Shown here: positions 8,223 to 17,468 of the stretch, piece after piece
Position numbering within the stretch: position 1 is the first letter of the stretch
Layout of the letters: every line of letters starts with the position of its first letter
DNA from: Stramenopiles sp. TOSAG23-6
Taxonomy: Eukaryota > Sar
Reading direction: 5' to 3'
DNA: 44,021 bases
Assembly (NCBI GenBank): GCA_900128565.1
Contig: LT635930.1
Coordinates: 1-44,021 of the forward strand
Made by a program: the position numbers and the translations under genes
The notes under the pieces: generated by a model
Seen by the model: the letters and a program-made list of their open reading frames with translations, nothing else
Told to the model about the DNA's origin: nothing
Database searches by the model: none

Positions 8223-10276
8223 ATGGATTCTGAGCATATATTCAATGGCATTGCTCAACAAGGGGCTCGAAAAGAGGGTGGAAGAGGCCGTGGAAGAGGT
8301 CATGGAAGTGGTCGTGGAAGAGGTCGTGGAAGAGGTCGCCGTGGAAGAGGTCGCGGTCGCCGTCACCATGCACAAAATGAAGTAAAACGTCACAATAGTG
8401 GTCACAAAAGAATTCGTGAGAGAAGTTACAGTTCATCCAGTCGTCAGGGTAGTCGTGATGCTCCGCGTACTGTAAAAGATCTGGAACAGCAGCTTTTTTC
8501 GCAAAATGTGCCGCAAGCACGCAAAAAGAATAATAAAAAACGGAGGAAAAAAAAGAAAAATTCGTTGAATATTAATGTAAATTCTGCGAATAGTTCACAA
8601 AACAATGGCGTTCGGCGTTCACCTAGAGTAATTGCAAAAACTTTTCAGAACGATACTGAGATGCCGGATTTCACACCAACTATAAGTTCCGGAAAGAAAA
8701 AAGATTTTATGACTTCTTCTACTTTTGCTTCTTTGGACATTGACACGCGTCTAAAAAGAGGTCTGGCTGAAGTAATGAAATATGTCACAATGACACGTGT
8801 CCAAGAACAAACACTTCCAACTGCTCTAAGTGGAGTTGATTTACTTGCACAAGCTAAAACAGGGACGGGGAAGACTTTGGGATTTCTCATCCCTTCGATA
8901 GACAACGTCTTACGCTGTCGACAGCGTTTGAGTGGTGTTTCCATCATTGCAATTTCACCGACCAGAGAATTAGCTAACCAAATATGTACAGAAGCATCAA
9001 AGTTATTATATTTTCATCCTAATTTTAAGACGTGTTCAATGGTGGGTGGAACAAATAAAAAAACTGATATCAAACGTATCAAAAGTGGCATCGATCTTCT
9101 CGTAGCAACTCCTGGCAGGTTGATAGATCACTTGCAGTCAACTCCAGGATTTCGTGAGCAGTGTGCTAGTGTAAAAGTTTTGATTCTCGATGAAGCCGAT
9201 CAAATGCTAGAGATGGGTTTCAGACCTGATCTTACACGAATTATTAGTTATTTACCAAAGGATAGGCAAAGTTTATTATTTTCTGCAACAATGCCTAAAA
9301 GTTTGATGGATGTGTGTAAAATTGCAGTTAAACATGATTATAAATATATCAATACAATACCAAAAGATCAGCAGCAGACTCACAAAAAAGTTCCACAAGC
9401 TGTTGTCGTTGCACCAGTGGATCAAATTACAAATATGGTTATGAAAGAAATCTCTATAGAGATGCAAAGGCATCCAAATAATTTTAAAGTCATGATATTT
9501 TTTGTGACTGCTCGTTTGACCGGATTTATGGCAACTTTATGTCGAAAAGCTCGTATACCTACTATAGAAATGCATTCAAGAAAAAGTCAATCATACCGCA
9601 CAAAAGCAGCCAAACAATTCCGTGATGGAACAAAACTGGTATTGTTTACGTCTGATGTATCCGCGAGAGGTGTTGATTACCCTGATGTGACGCTTGTCAT
9701 GCAAGTTGGTATGACTGAACGAGAGCCTTACATGTATGTTTTATTTTTTTTCAAATTCGATTTTTTTTTCATACGAAATTTTGTACCTAACGAATTTTTT
9801 TTTGAAATATTTTTCTAAAATACATTCATCGTCTTGGTCGAACTGCTCGTGCAGCAAGTGGAGTAGAAGGTCGAGGAAAGCTAGTATTAGCCCCATTTGA
9901 GTCAAAATTTTGTCTTTCATTACTTACTGAGTTACCTATACAATTTGAGACGTATGTGCCTTGCAAAGATACTCATCCAGAAGTTTTTACTCATGTGACT
10001 CGGATGCTGAATGATATAAAAAAAGATCCGGAAATGAGAAAAGCAGCTGCACAAGCGTATCAAGCATGGATTGGATTCTATAATGGTTACTTGCGAAAAT
10101 TACGTTGGAACAAACCTGAACTCGTTCGCATGGGGACGGAATTTGCAAGGTCTATCAATGCATTGGACGTACAAGGAAACCCTCCAGCTCTTCTTCGACG
10201 AACTGTTGGGAAAATGGGACTGAAAGGAATTCGTGGTCTTACGATTGTGAACTCACCAAATGATTTAGTCTACTAA
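8223..10276 (+). CDS. DEAD-box RNA helicase with RGG N-terminus, MSS116/RH26-like
   Basis: Exons are 8223-9733 and 9826-10276, giving 653 residues. The N-terminus (about 19-48) is a Gly/Arg-rich tract, followed by a Lys-rich linker. Motifs seen: Q motif (VQEQTLPTAL, about 193-202), I AKTGTGKT (211-218), Ia PTREL (246-250), Ib TPGR (296-299), II DEAD (323-326), III SAT (354-356), V SARGVDYPD, and VI HRLGRTAR (505-512). Motif VI is complete only if the 92-nt introner is removed. The C-terminal region (LLTELPIQFETYVPC) resembles the MSS116 / plant RH25-RH26-RH31 group, ATP-dependent RNA chaperones of organelle or nuclear RNA. No clear transit peptide is seen. Exon 1 ends in TAC AT and exon 2 begins T CAT CGT, so the frame is kept exactly. 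Confidence 0.92.
9734..9825 (+). mobile_element. Introner (GT...AT), 92 nt, in the DEAD-box gene
   Basis: Starts GTATGTTTTATT, contains TTGTACCTAACGAA, ends CTAAAATACAT. Removing it restores motif VI (YIHRLGRTARA) in frame. No AG occurs between the branch block and the resumption of motif VI, so a GT...AG reading is not possible without losing the motif. Confidence 0.93.
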
Positions 10277-10502
10277 ATTTCTAAATTATTTAGAAAATGA
10301 AAAATATGTCGAATTTGAAAAAAACAAAAGTCAAAAAAAAGATCAAAAAAATGCTTGTGAGATACCTTACTTACTATATAGTTCAATCAAAATTAATGAA
10401 AGTTTTATATATAATATATTATTCTTATAAATACACATATATCATTTTGTTTTTCAAGTCATTCTCGATATACCCATATCATAATCGATCCAGCAATTTT
10501 GT

Positions 10503-12158
10503 TCATCTCATTGTGTCTACCACACACAAATTCGCTTTATAATCACAACTTTTACAATCGTCCAAATCCATACCAATGCCCTGCTGATCGGGACCAGCCG
10601 TCACCCCCTCTGAAAAATCACAACCACCAAGGACGTAACAATCATCCAGATTACAGCTTTGACATTCCTCTGCGCCATCTGTAGTGCAGCCTGATAGAGT
10701 GGCGGTTTGATTTGCCTGTGTATGTGCGTTGAACCATGTGACTGTTGTATCAGACGTTGACCTTGGTGTACCGTTTGAACATGTGCATACATTTGCGGAG
10801 CAAGAAGACCCGTTCAAGTGATAATAGTTGTCGCATGAGCTGCAGATTTCCAAGCCAGAGTCACCGCAACTATCACCTGTTGCAGCTGTACCATTTGAGC
10901 AAGTGCAATCTCCTCCTGGAGTAGGTGCTGGTGTAGGTGCAGAAGTAGGAATATTTTCTGTCTCGGTCACTGTTCCACGCATTGCCGTACACCCGTACAT
11001 AGATTCTGATGTAATAGGGTTGACAGTTGTGCCGTACATCTGACGACAAGTTTTACAAAGGTCCAGATCCGAACCGATGTACTGAGCGTCAGGACCATAA
11101 CCTCCGGCTCCATTTGAGTAGTCACAACCACCAAGGACATAACAATTAGTGGTGTCACAGCTTTGACATTCCTCTTCGCCATGCGTAGTGCAGCCTGATA
11201 GAGTGGCAGTGGCTGTTCCGCCCGTTGGGATTATATCATACGTGATTGTCATAGTATAGACTGATCTTGGTGTACCGTTTGAACATGTGCATACATTTGC
11301 GGCGCAAGAGGATCCATCCAAGTGATAATAGTTGTCGCATGAGCTGCAGCTTTCTGCGCCATCACTTGTGCAGCTGCTACCTGATGCTGCTGTACCATTT
11401 GAACAAGTACACGCATATGCATTTGCAGCACAAGACAATGATCCGTTTAAGGTATAGCCGCTGTTACANGAGCTGCANATTTCGGTGCCATCAGTTGTGC
11501 AGGCACTACCTGANGCAGCTGTACCATTTGAGCAAGTACATGATGCTGTAGTAGTGACAATGTCGCAGTCTAAATAGGTAGCGTCGTTCATCGTAGTAGT
11601 GTCGTCCTCACCATCAAAGCAAGTACCATCAAATGCGGTTTGCGAGACATCTGTCAGTCCACCAGCAAAGACCATATTCTCAAGCCCAGTGTTTTTGAAT
11701 GCATTGTTCTTGATCTTCTTAAGATTTGGGCATCCTGAAAGGTCAAGACTTACAAGATTTGAGCAACCTTTGAAAGCCTTTGCTTTAATTTTTTTGAGGG
11801 TAGTAGAGACAATTGTCAAAGTCTTGATATTATCACAATTTTTGACTGCATTCGCCTCAATCGAAGTCACTGAACTTAAGTTAAAGGTAAGATGAGTGTC
11901 AGCGGATGATGGACATGGATCGAGTACTAAATCCCAATCATTTTTAGTGTCATAATTATCACCATCTCCTGAAGTGAATTCGACGACACTTTGGAGATGA
12001 CGGCGAGACGAAGTTTCGACGGACTGCGAATTCAACTGAAAAGTTACTGCGATAAGCCCAAAGATTGCAAGAACGATACTTGCACGGAAAATGCCACTGG
12101 ATCGAGACTTCTTCTCGTTCATCATAGACATATCCATGTCAACTTTGATAATCTCCAT
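10503..12158 (-). CDS. Secreted or membrane-anchored LRR and Cys-rich repeat protein
   Basis: The 551-residue protein has a hydrophobic segment near residues 26-44 after a basic start, so it is a signal peptide or type II anchor. It is followed by RRHLQ, a motif common just after signal peptides in stramenopile and haptophyte secreted proteins. Residues about 85-175 are BspA-type leucine-rich repeats (KTLTIVSTTLKKIKAKAFKG). From about residue 200 there are at least five Cys-rich modules of the form CTCSNGTxxxGxxCTxDGxExCSSC, two of them extended by a second Cys block (CQSCDxxxCYVLGGCD). A Thr/Pro-rich spacer divides the modules near residue 410. It is probably a cell-surface or extracellular adhesion protein; ligand unknown. 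Three Ns fall in the repeats. Stop is TGA. Confidence 0.8.
   Translation of the reverse strand: MEIIKVDMDMSMMNEKKSRSSGIFRASIVLAIFGLIAVTFQLNSQSVETSSRRHLQSVVEFTSGDGDNYDTKNDWDLVLDPCPSSADTHLTFNLSSVTSIEANAVKNCDNIKTLTIVSTTLKKIKAKAFKGCSNLVSLDLSGCPNLKKIKNNAFKNTGLENMVFAGGLTDVSQTAFDGTCFDGEDDTTTMNDATYLDCDIVTTTASCTCSNGTAXSGSACTTDGTEXCSXCNSGYTLNGSLSCAANAYACTCSNGTAASGSSCTSDGAESCSSCDNYYHLDGSSCAANVCTCSNGTPRSVYTMTITYDIIPTGGTATATLSGCTTHGEEECQSCDTTNCYVLGGCDYSNGAGGYGPDAQYIGSDLDLCKTCRQMYGTTVNPITSESMYGCTAMRGTVTETENIPTSAPTPAPTPGGDCTCSNGTAATGDSCGDSGLEICSSCDNYYHLNGSSCSANVCTCSNGTPRSTSDTTVTWFNAHTQANQTATLSGCTTDGAEECQSCNLDDCYVLGGCDFSEGVTAGPDQQGIGMDLDDCKSCDYKANLCVVDTMR
10560..11560 (-). repeat. Tandem Cys-rich CTCSNGT modules within the LRR protein gene
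   Basis: Module boundaries recur as the Cys-Xaa-Cys-Ser-Asn-Gly-Thr motif. The DNA of two long modules (around 10560-10790 and 11040-11300) is very similar, including the same spacer blocks. This points to recent internal duplication. Ns at 11469, 11478 and 11515 fall here. Confidence 0.75.
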
Positions 12159-12396
12159 TGTCTTTTTCTCAGCAAGATTTTTAAAGTTATCCGCGGGGAT
12201 ACAAGGAAGGATACAGTCCCTTGGATACAGAGAGCGAGTTTAAATCGTTTGGAGGGGCTTTTAATAGCATGTTTGTTCCATCAACCGTATAAGTCAAAAG
12301 TGTAGATCAAAAGGTACCATGAACAATGTATTAAAATGATTTAAATTTTATTTTGGATGAAATCAATACACTTTATTTTCATCCTGAAAATCAAAT

Positions 12397-14184
12397 TTAT
12401 GTAACTAACATTTTTTTAGCAAATGTGCTCATACAACAACCAAATGCCTGTATAGGTGAAAATGGGTATTTAAAATCTAGAGAATATACATTCCTTCTCA
12501 CTTTCCCAAAACGAAGCTGTTCTGTATCAATCCCAAATTCACTTTCTAGATGACATGTGTTGTAAAAAAATATTTTAAAAATTTGAAATTCGTTAGGTAT
12601 GGTATTTGGTACGAAAAGAATAAATTTGAAATTCATGATAAAAACGTACATGAACTTTCCACCTCAAGTAGAAAATTTTTTTTTGACGCTTTCTTTACAC
12701 GACCATCAAAATTGAGAGTCCACGCATTCAAATCTTTATTCCATTTATTGTAAAAAAATATAAAAAAAAAATCGTTAGGTACAAAAGTTTCTATGAAAAA
12801 AAAAAAAAAAAAAGTCGATATTATTTTGAAAACGTACACGATGGCTGTTTTGTACGAAATTGTAATAATTGAGACTGTTCTTGAACGCCCAAAGATGCAT
12901 ATTCATTTCTAATAACCTCCTTCTCACCTCCGGTAGGTTTCTCCTTTGTAATTCGATTTTTTTGTTCCATATCAAATCGGTCACAAAGACTCATAAAATT
13001 AGCTTTCAATGCATCTTCATCATCATGACGTGGTAGTATCACTTTCATGTATTTTGGAAAAATATTTGAAAAAAAAATTGTTCGGTACAAAATTTCGTAT
13101 GAAAAAATAAATTCGAAATAAAAAAAAAATAAAACATACATCGAGTTTGGCACTCGGGCTAAGATATTAGTCTCAAAACGAATATGGATTAAATCGTGAG
13201 CAGCATATATTTTCAAAAATACTTTACATTTTGATGTTTCTTTGTTAGGTACAAAATTTGGTATGAAAAAGATATTTATTCAATTTTGAAAAAAACGTAC
13301 ATGACTACTTTTCACCTTTAATTGAGGATTTCGTGCTCTATAATCAAAAAGAGAAAACTGCTTTCCAGTCATATTACTTATCATACACCCTAAATATACT
13401 GGACTTGACTCAGATGTTGGTATACTATCTATAGTTGTTAGCCTAAAAGTGTTATTAATTGTACTAAATATACAGAGACCCTTGTGCGTACTATTCATAC
13501 TAGCAGCCATGTNTTCGTGAAAAAATATTTTTTTTTTGTCAAAAAGCTTGTTAGGTACAAAATTGTGTATGAAAAAAAATATATATTCATGATGAAAACA
13601 TACATCATAAATTCGCCCGATTGTTTGTGAAAATGCCAAGCAGTAACAAACGCACCGACGTATCGACGAATATATCCTAAACACCATATATCAGACACGG
13701 AATCAGTTACAGGAGATAAAAATGTTGCCTTTTGTCCGTGCATTAGTTGGTGCAGACGCTGACCTTCTGGAACCTCAGCAAAGTCCGTTGTTGGTTTCTC
13801 TTTAAATATTCCTCGGAGCTTATTTGGATTATCTTTTATTGGTTCGCTTATTAAAGCATTACCCGTAGAGAGATCAAAGAGTTCATCTCCACTAGCAGAA
13901 TACTCTTCGTAGGACTCTTCGTCGTCAGAAACATTATTTGAGCCTTCTTGAGAACTGTTATCCGAGTCTTTCTTAGAATCCTCAACATCTACAGTCACAA
14001 GTTCTGCCTGTATGTTGCTTTCTTTTACAGTGGGCGTACTTAATTTATTCACGTCTGTGCTGATTGGCTCACTTAGAATACCCTTCTCTACATTTGATTC
14101 AGTCTCTAAGGGAGCTGCGTTTAAATTAGTTTCGGCTACATCACCGAAAATATCCCAAACGTCATCGAACTTTTGATCTCCCAT
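12397..14184 (-). CDS. Tubby-like protein, six exons
   Basis: Exons (minus strand, 5' to 3'): 14184-13604, 13508-13301, 13204-13140, 13046-12838, 12742-12650, 12554-12397. Total 1,314 nt, 437 residues. The N-terminal 190 residues are acidic and disordered. The tubby C-terminal domain follows. Recognisable pieces are GCMISNMTGKQFSLFDYRA, then LIHIRFETNILARVPNSMKV, then WNKDLNAWTLNFDGRVKKAS, and finally FGKVRRNVYSLDFKYPFSP. These are consistent with the domain that binds phosphoinositides and delivers membrane cargo to cilia. All five introns are introners, and only their removal as GT...AT gives one continuous tubby domain with the correct phase at every junction. Stop is TAA. Confidence 0.9.
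12555..12649 (-). mobile_element. Introner (GT...AT), 95 nt, tubby intron 5
   Basis: Sense strand starts GTACGTTTTTATC, has CATACCTAACGAA, ends ACAACACAT. Junction CAT|GTC, phase 1, in frame (SSCHLESE). Confidence 0.9.
12743..12837 (-). mobile_element. Introner (GT...AT), 95 nt, tubby intron 4
   Basis: Starts GTACGTTTTC, has TTGTACCTAACGA, ends ACAATAAAT. Junction CGT|GGA creates SWNKDLNAW. This is the one copy preceded by GT instead of AT, which excludes an AT...AC reading. Confidence 0.9.
13047..13139 (-). mobile_element. Introner (GT...AT), 93 nt, tubby intron 3
   Basis: Starts GTATGTTTTA, has TTGTACCGAACAA (one change in the branch block), ends CCAAAATACAT. Junction GAT|GAA, phase 2, in frame (PNSMKVILPR). 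Confidence 0.9.
13205..13300 (-). mobile_element. Introner (GT...AT), 96 nt, tubby intron 2
   Basis: Starts GTACGTTTTTTTC, has TTGTACCTAACAAA, ends GAAAATATAT. Junction CAT|GCT, phase 0, in frame (SSHAAHDLIHIRF). Confidence 0.9.
13509..13603 (-). mobile_element. Introner (GT...AT), 95 nt, tubby intron 1
   Basis: Starts GTATGTTTTC, has TTGTACCTAACAA, ends with ACAT (one N four bases upstream of it). Junction GAT|GGC, phase 2, in frame (EFMMAASMNST). Confidence 0.88.
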
Positions 14185-14612
14185 ATTCAGTGTAGTTCCA
14201 ATTCTTTTGTAGGCTTAAATAATGATCGTAATTTCAACTCTAATATTTTGCAAAACTTGAGCTCAGGTTTCAGATTAATCGTAAATCTCCTCAAAATAAT
14301 CAAGTTTCTACAAGGAACGAGATACGTAGCCTTCCTTTGAAGTTTGAACTGCCTGAAAGGAGGAGGAGGCTCTCTCGAGGATAATTTAACCAATTTAACC
14401 GTCGCAAAATTCACTAAAAAAAAATTAAAACTTATCAAAATAAACCGTTATTTCGATTTCGCGCTAGACGAAGATAGTACGTTCAACAGTATCGTTCAAG
14501 ATACTCTCAAGATACGCTCAAAATATCGTAAGGCGCACACACCTAGCAAGGCCTACGTAATTGTACACTTCATTTTTAAAGCCCTTTCCTCCCTTTATAT
14601 TCTAAACGCATT
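14185..14612. promoter_or_regulatory. Divergent promoter region, tubby / four-helix protein
   Basis: This 428-bp spacer separates two divergent gene starts. It contains a Gly-rich GGAGGAGGAGGCTCTCTCGAGG stretch around 14359. A 90-codon open frame that begins only at a TTG is probably chance. No RNA gene or repeat seen. Confidence 0.45.
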
Positions 14613-15470
14613 ATGAAATCAGACGTTCCAGTGTCACACGCACAACCAGTATACGTAGCGGCACCGACGCAGCCAGTATACGTCATGGCGTCACCCACGC
14701 ACCAAACACCACTTTTGAAGCAGAATCAAAAAACACAAAAAGTTCACAACAAATTCGCATACATAACAATGGTTGTACTTTTCATTGCATTTGGACTTCA
14801 AATTGGTGCACTGGGTTGGGATACGTACGGTGAAATTAAAGGTGGAATTAAAATAAAAAATTTCACAGTGAAAGGTAAGTTTGATTTGGGTTGGAAAAAA
14901 TGCAAAAGAAGTGTTTCCGTGTCGAGTCTGAAAGATACTGTTTCCGCGTCATACAAGAGTATGAAAGAGGATGGCGTCGATTACGTTGACGATATAATCT
15001 TTGCAGGAAAATTCATCTTCGGAGGCTTAATTACCTCTTTACTGCTGAATGTTATCGCCACGGCTCTAATTTTGTTGCACCAAAAGAATCTAGCTGTAAT
15101 TGTTGTCAGTCTTGCTATTGTTTCCGGAGTAACTGCTATTTGCGTATGGAAGTTTGAGGGTGAAAAGTCCGTGAAAAATTTCATAAAAGAGTGGCGTACG
15201 AGTGAACCGGCTTGGCTAAAGAAGGGGGTAAGCACCCTTCATGGGCGTCAAAAGTTTGACTATCCAAGCTTTGACTGGGACAATGAAGGGACCAATGAAG
15301 GGACCAATGAAGGGAGCTTTGACTGGCCTGACTGGACCTTTGACCATCCCGTTCACCATCCCGTGAAAATGGAATCTTCTTTTAATATGTTTGTGAAATC
15401 TACAATTTTGGGCGCGGTAGCTAATATCTTAATGTTTTGTACTTCAATTACTTATGCATGTGCAGCCTAA
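14613..15470 (+). CDS. Predicted four-helix (tetraspan) membrane protein
   Basis: No family recognised. The 285-residue protein starts with a Pro/Val-rich tail holding two QPVYV repeats. Predicted membrane helices are near residues 49-69 (YITMVVLFIAFGLQIGAL), 128-150, 155-175 and 262-284. Between helices 1 and 2 lies a Lys-rich loop; between helices 3 and 4 lies a Trp/Asp-rich loop carrying a short NEGT tandem repeat. The layout is claudin- or tetraspanin-like, but the diagnostic CCG or W-GLW-C-C motifs are not seen. Function unknown. Stop is TAA. Confidence 0.7.
   Translation: MKSDVPVSHAQPVYVAAPTQPVYVMASPTHQTPLLKQNQKTQKVHNKFAYITMVVLFIAFGLQIGALGWDTYGEIKGGIKIKNFTVKGKFDLGWKKCKRSVSVSSLKDTVSASYKSMKEDGVDYVDDIIFAGKFIFGGLITSLLLNVIATALILLHQKNLAVIVVSLAIVSGVTAICVWKFEGEKSVKNFIKEWRTSEPAWLKKGVSTLHGRQKFDYPSFDWDNEGTNEGTNEGSFDWPDWTFDHPVHHPVKMESSFNMFVKSTILGAVANILMFCTSITYACAA
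15282..15320 (+). repeat. 12-bp tandem repeat in coding sequence
   Basis: About three copies of AATGAAGGGACC encode NEGT in the outer loop of the four-helix protein. Confidence 0.85.
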
Positions 15471-15569
15471 GGGGAAAATACGAAACACTTAAATGCGCAA
15501 TGAATTTTATTTGTTTAATTTTCAAGTCAGCACAATAAAAAGAAGACAGTGTTACTCAAAATATTATAA

Positions 15570-17057
15570 TCACGCTGTTGTAGGTATTGTTGAACTAGTA
15601 TTACTGATAGTGAAAGATTTCACAGAAGAGCCACCAGTTTGCTTCATATTTGCAGTATTTGCAGCTTCATTTTCATTTTCCATTTCTTCATCGATAAACC
15701 TTCGCGATGCGTCAAACCAAGCATTCGGATGATTTCCAACATCATTTGCATCAGCACCTTTATGTGTTACTTCAAAATGCTTTCTACATGCAATTTGAAA
15801 ATGGCCATTCTTTGCAGCATCAATAATATTATTGATATCACTACCACTGACTTTGAGCTTAGATAATCGTGCTCGAAGATGAGTGTCATCCCAATGACGA
15901 AACGGGCAACCGTGACTTTGCCCTGCAGCTGGCGCAGGTCCCATTATAATTTTCATGCACCCATGTGGTGTATAGTTAGCGCGTTTACCTTCCTTACCAT
16001 AACTATGGCGTATATTGTAGGCATATTTTTTGTCAAAGTCATCGGAAGACATCTTCTTTGTAAATGTATTTTTCCAAAAGGTCATGGCGTCTTCAAGTGA
16101 AAGCCCAATCCCTTTTAAGAAAAGTCCATACTGTTGTCGACCTTCATATTTCAAATGATGTTGCTGGCGCATAGCTGTGTGTAGATTATTCATACACATA
16201 GGCATTGAGGAACGAGAGAGAGAATCAATCATTGCAGGAGTAACCTTATCAAGAATCTTCACGTCGGCACTATAATCTTTACCCAAATATTGTCTGCTAA
16301 TATTTTTCAAAAGTGGTGTCAAACGGTTGTCAGATAAAACGCGCACCATAGACTTTGCAGCCAATGCTAGAGATTTGGATAAATGTTCACGAAAACGACG
16401 CTGTAGAAGATTGATTAGATGCTCTCGTGGTACAAACGCAAAACCATCATTGACAAAAACTTGACGTCTTTGAACTAGCTCAAGAGCTTGTTCGAATGGA
16501 ACACGAAAATAGTTAATTTCTAGTTGTTCAGTTTTATTGCCATATGCATTTGCCGCGTGCACCTGTCGCAATTGTCGGGAGAAAAGTTCTCGGTCACTCG
16601 CAGATATTTGCTCATAGTTGAGTTTGTATATCCTCATAAACGCATCGACATCCTTCGGACTCTCCTCTTTAAAACGATGACGAAATAATGCGCACTCATT
16701 CGATAAAAACCAGCGACGCAGTTCCTCTGTTTGACAATACGCCAAACGAAGAATATAATGCGATATGGTATCTTTTCTTTCGTCGCCTTTAAAACGTAAA
16801 CGAAGTACTCGGTCGTGTATTTTCTTCACAGCTGCACTAAACTCCTCCCCCTTCAGACCCTGATCCTGAGCTGTTGCAATTGCTTGCAAAACCTGTAAAC
16901 GATCATATGCAAATGACTCAAACTCATCAAGAGAAACATCTTGTGATGGTGGTATTGTATACAGTGATAACCGCGTCTCCAAAGGACGGCGCCCATCACG
17001 TCCTTGTCTGCCTGTTCCAGGGGTAGTAGTTCGTTTAGATGTCGACAAGATTTCCAT
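15570..17057 (-). CDS. PRIM2: DNA primase large subunit
   Basis: The 495-residue protein is the regulatory subunit of the eukaryotic primase that, with PRIM1 and DNA polymerase alpha, makes RNA-DNA primers at replication forks. The four cluster-binding Cys of the C-terminal [4Fe-4S] domain are present: Cys288 (MCMNNLH), Cys367 (HGCMKI), Cys384 (HGCPFRH) and Cys424 (IACRKHFEVTH). The N-terminal helical domain shows the usual R-L-x-x-Y landmarks (SHYILRLAYCQTEELRRWF). Length is close to the family norm of about 500. No intron is needed. The start at 17057 is the first in-frame ATG. It diverges from the GOLD-domain gene. Stop is TGA. Confidence 0.96.
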   Translation of the reverse strand: MEILSTSKRTTTPGTGRQGRDGRRPLETRLSLYTIPPSQDVSLDEFESFAYDRLQVLQAIATAQDQGLKGEEFSAAVKKIHDRVLRLRFKGDERKDTISHYILRLAYCQTEELRRWFLSNECALFRHRFKEESPKDVDAFMRIYKLNYEQISASDRELFSRQLRQVHAANAYGNKTEQLEINYFRVPFEQALELVQRRQVFVNDGFAFVPREHLINLLQRRFREHLSKSLALAAKSMVRVLSDNRLTPLLKNISRQYLGKDYSADVKILDKVTPAMIDSLSRSSMPMCMNNLHTAMRQQHHLKYEGRQQYGLFLKGIGLSLEDAMTFWKNTFTKKMSSDDFDKKYAYNIRHSYGKEGKRANYTPHGCMKIIMGPAPAAGQSHGCPFRHWDDTHLRARLSKLKVSGSDINNIIDAAKNGHFQIACRKHFEVTHKGADANDVGNHPNAWFDASRRFIDEEMENENEAANTANMKQTGGSSVKSFTISNTSSTIPTTA

Positions 17058-17468
17058 ACTGAAACTCTAGTTTGTGCTTAAAGGCTTATCTTAGACACCT
17101 AAAGATAGACAAAGACTGAATAATCTACTGGTATGGCAGAGATACCAATACACGTATCGCCTTATGTACAATCAAATTGAAATTAGGCGGCTCGTTTAGT
17201 CTATATTGTCCTGGAAAACCTCTCTCTTTTATCCAAGTGTCCGTCAAATTTAGTGAAACATCCCGAAACATCAACGTTGAAAAAATTTATTTTGCGCGCG
17301 CGGTCAACTTTTTGGAAGTCTTCTACTAAAGCACCACGACTCCAAGTATATATAGAGAATATTAATAGATTCCACGCTCTTTGAGTATTGTAATTATATA
17401 TCAAACTCCACGATCCTAGCTACGTATTCGACAAACGTTATAAGTCATCTTCTAGATAATCCTGCAAA
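17058..17468. promoter_or_regulatory. Divergent promoter region, PRIM2 / GOLD-domain gene
   Basis: This 411-bp spacer separates two divergent starts. It contains a GCGCGCGCG run near 17295, unusual in this AT-rich DNA and similar to E2F-type sites (TTTGCGCGCGCGG), which would suit a replication gene such as PRIM2. That is inference. No telomere-like box seen. Confidence 0.45.

Noticed and set aside
10297-10542. Small ORF after the DEAD-box gene
   Set aside because: Low-complexity AT-rich translation in the 3' spacer, overlapping the 3' end of the opposite gene.
12743-12837. U12-type AT...AC introns
   Set aside because: Most copies could be read as AT...AC because AT flanks both sides, but this copy (GT before, AAAT at the end) and the one at 39114-39212 (ends AAAT) cannot. 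The 5' end also lacks the U12 ATATCCTT pattern.
13495-13603. Using the next AG downstream as acceptor for the introners
   Set aside because: It would keep frame in a few cases (tubby introns 1, 4 and 5, pyrophosphatase intron 2) but breaks frame or deletes conserved motifs in the others (DEAD-box motif VI, giant gene introns 2-4, GOLD intron 1, tubby intron 3, pyrophosphatase intron 4).
14344-14616. 90-codon ORF upstream of the four-helix protein
   Set aside because: It begins at TTG, overlaps the next start and has no recognisable features.
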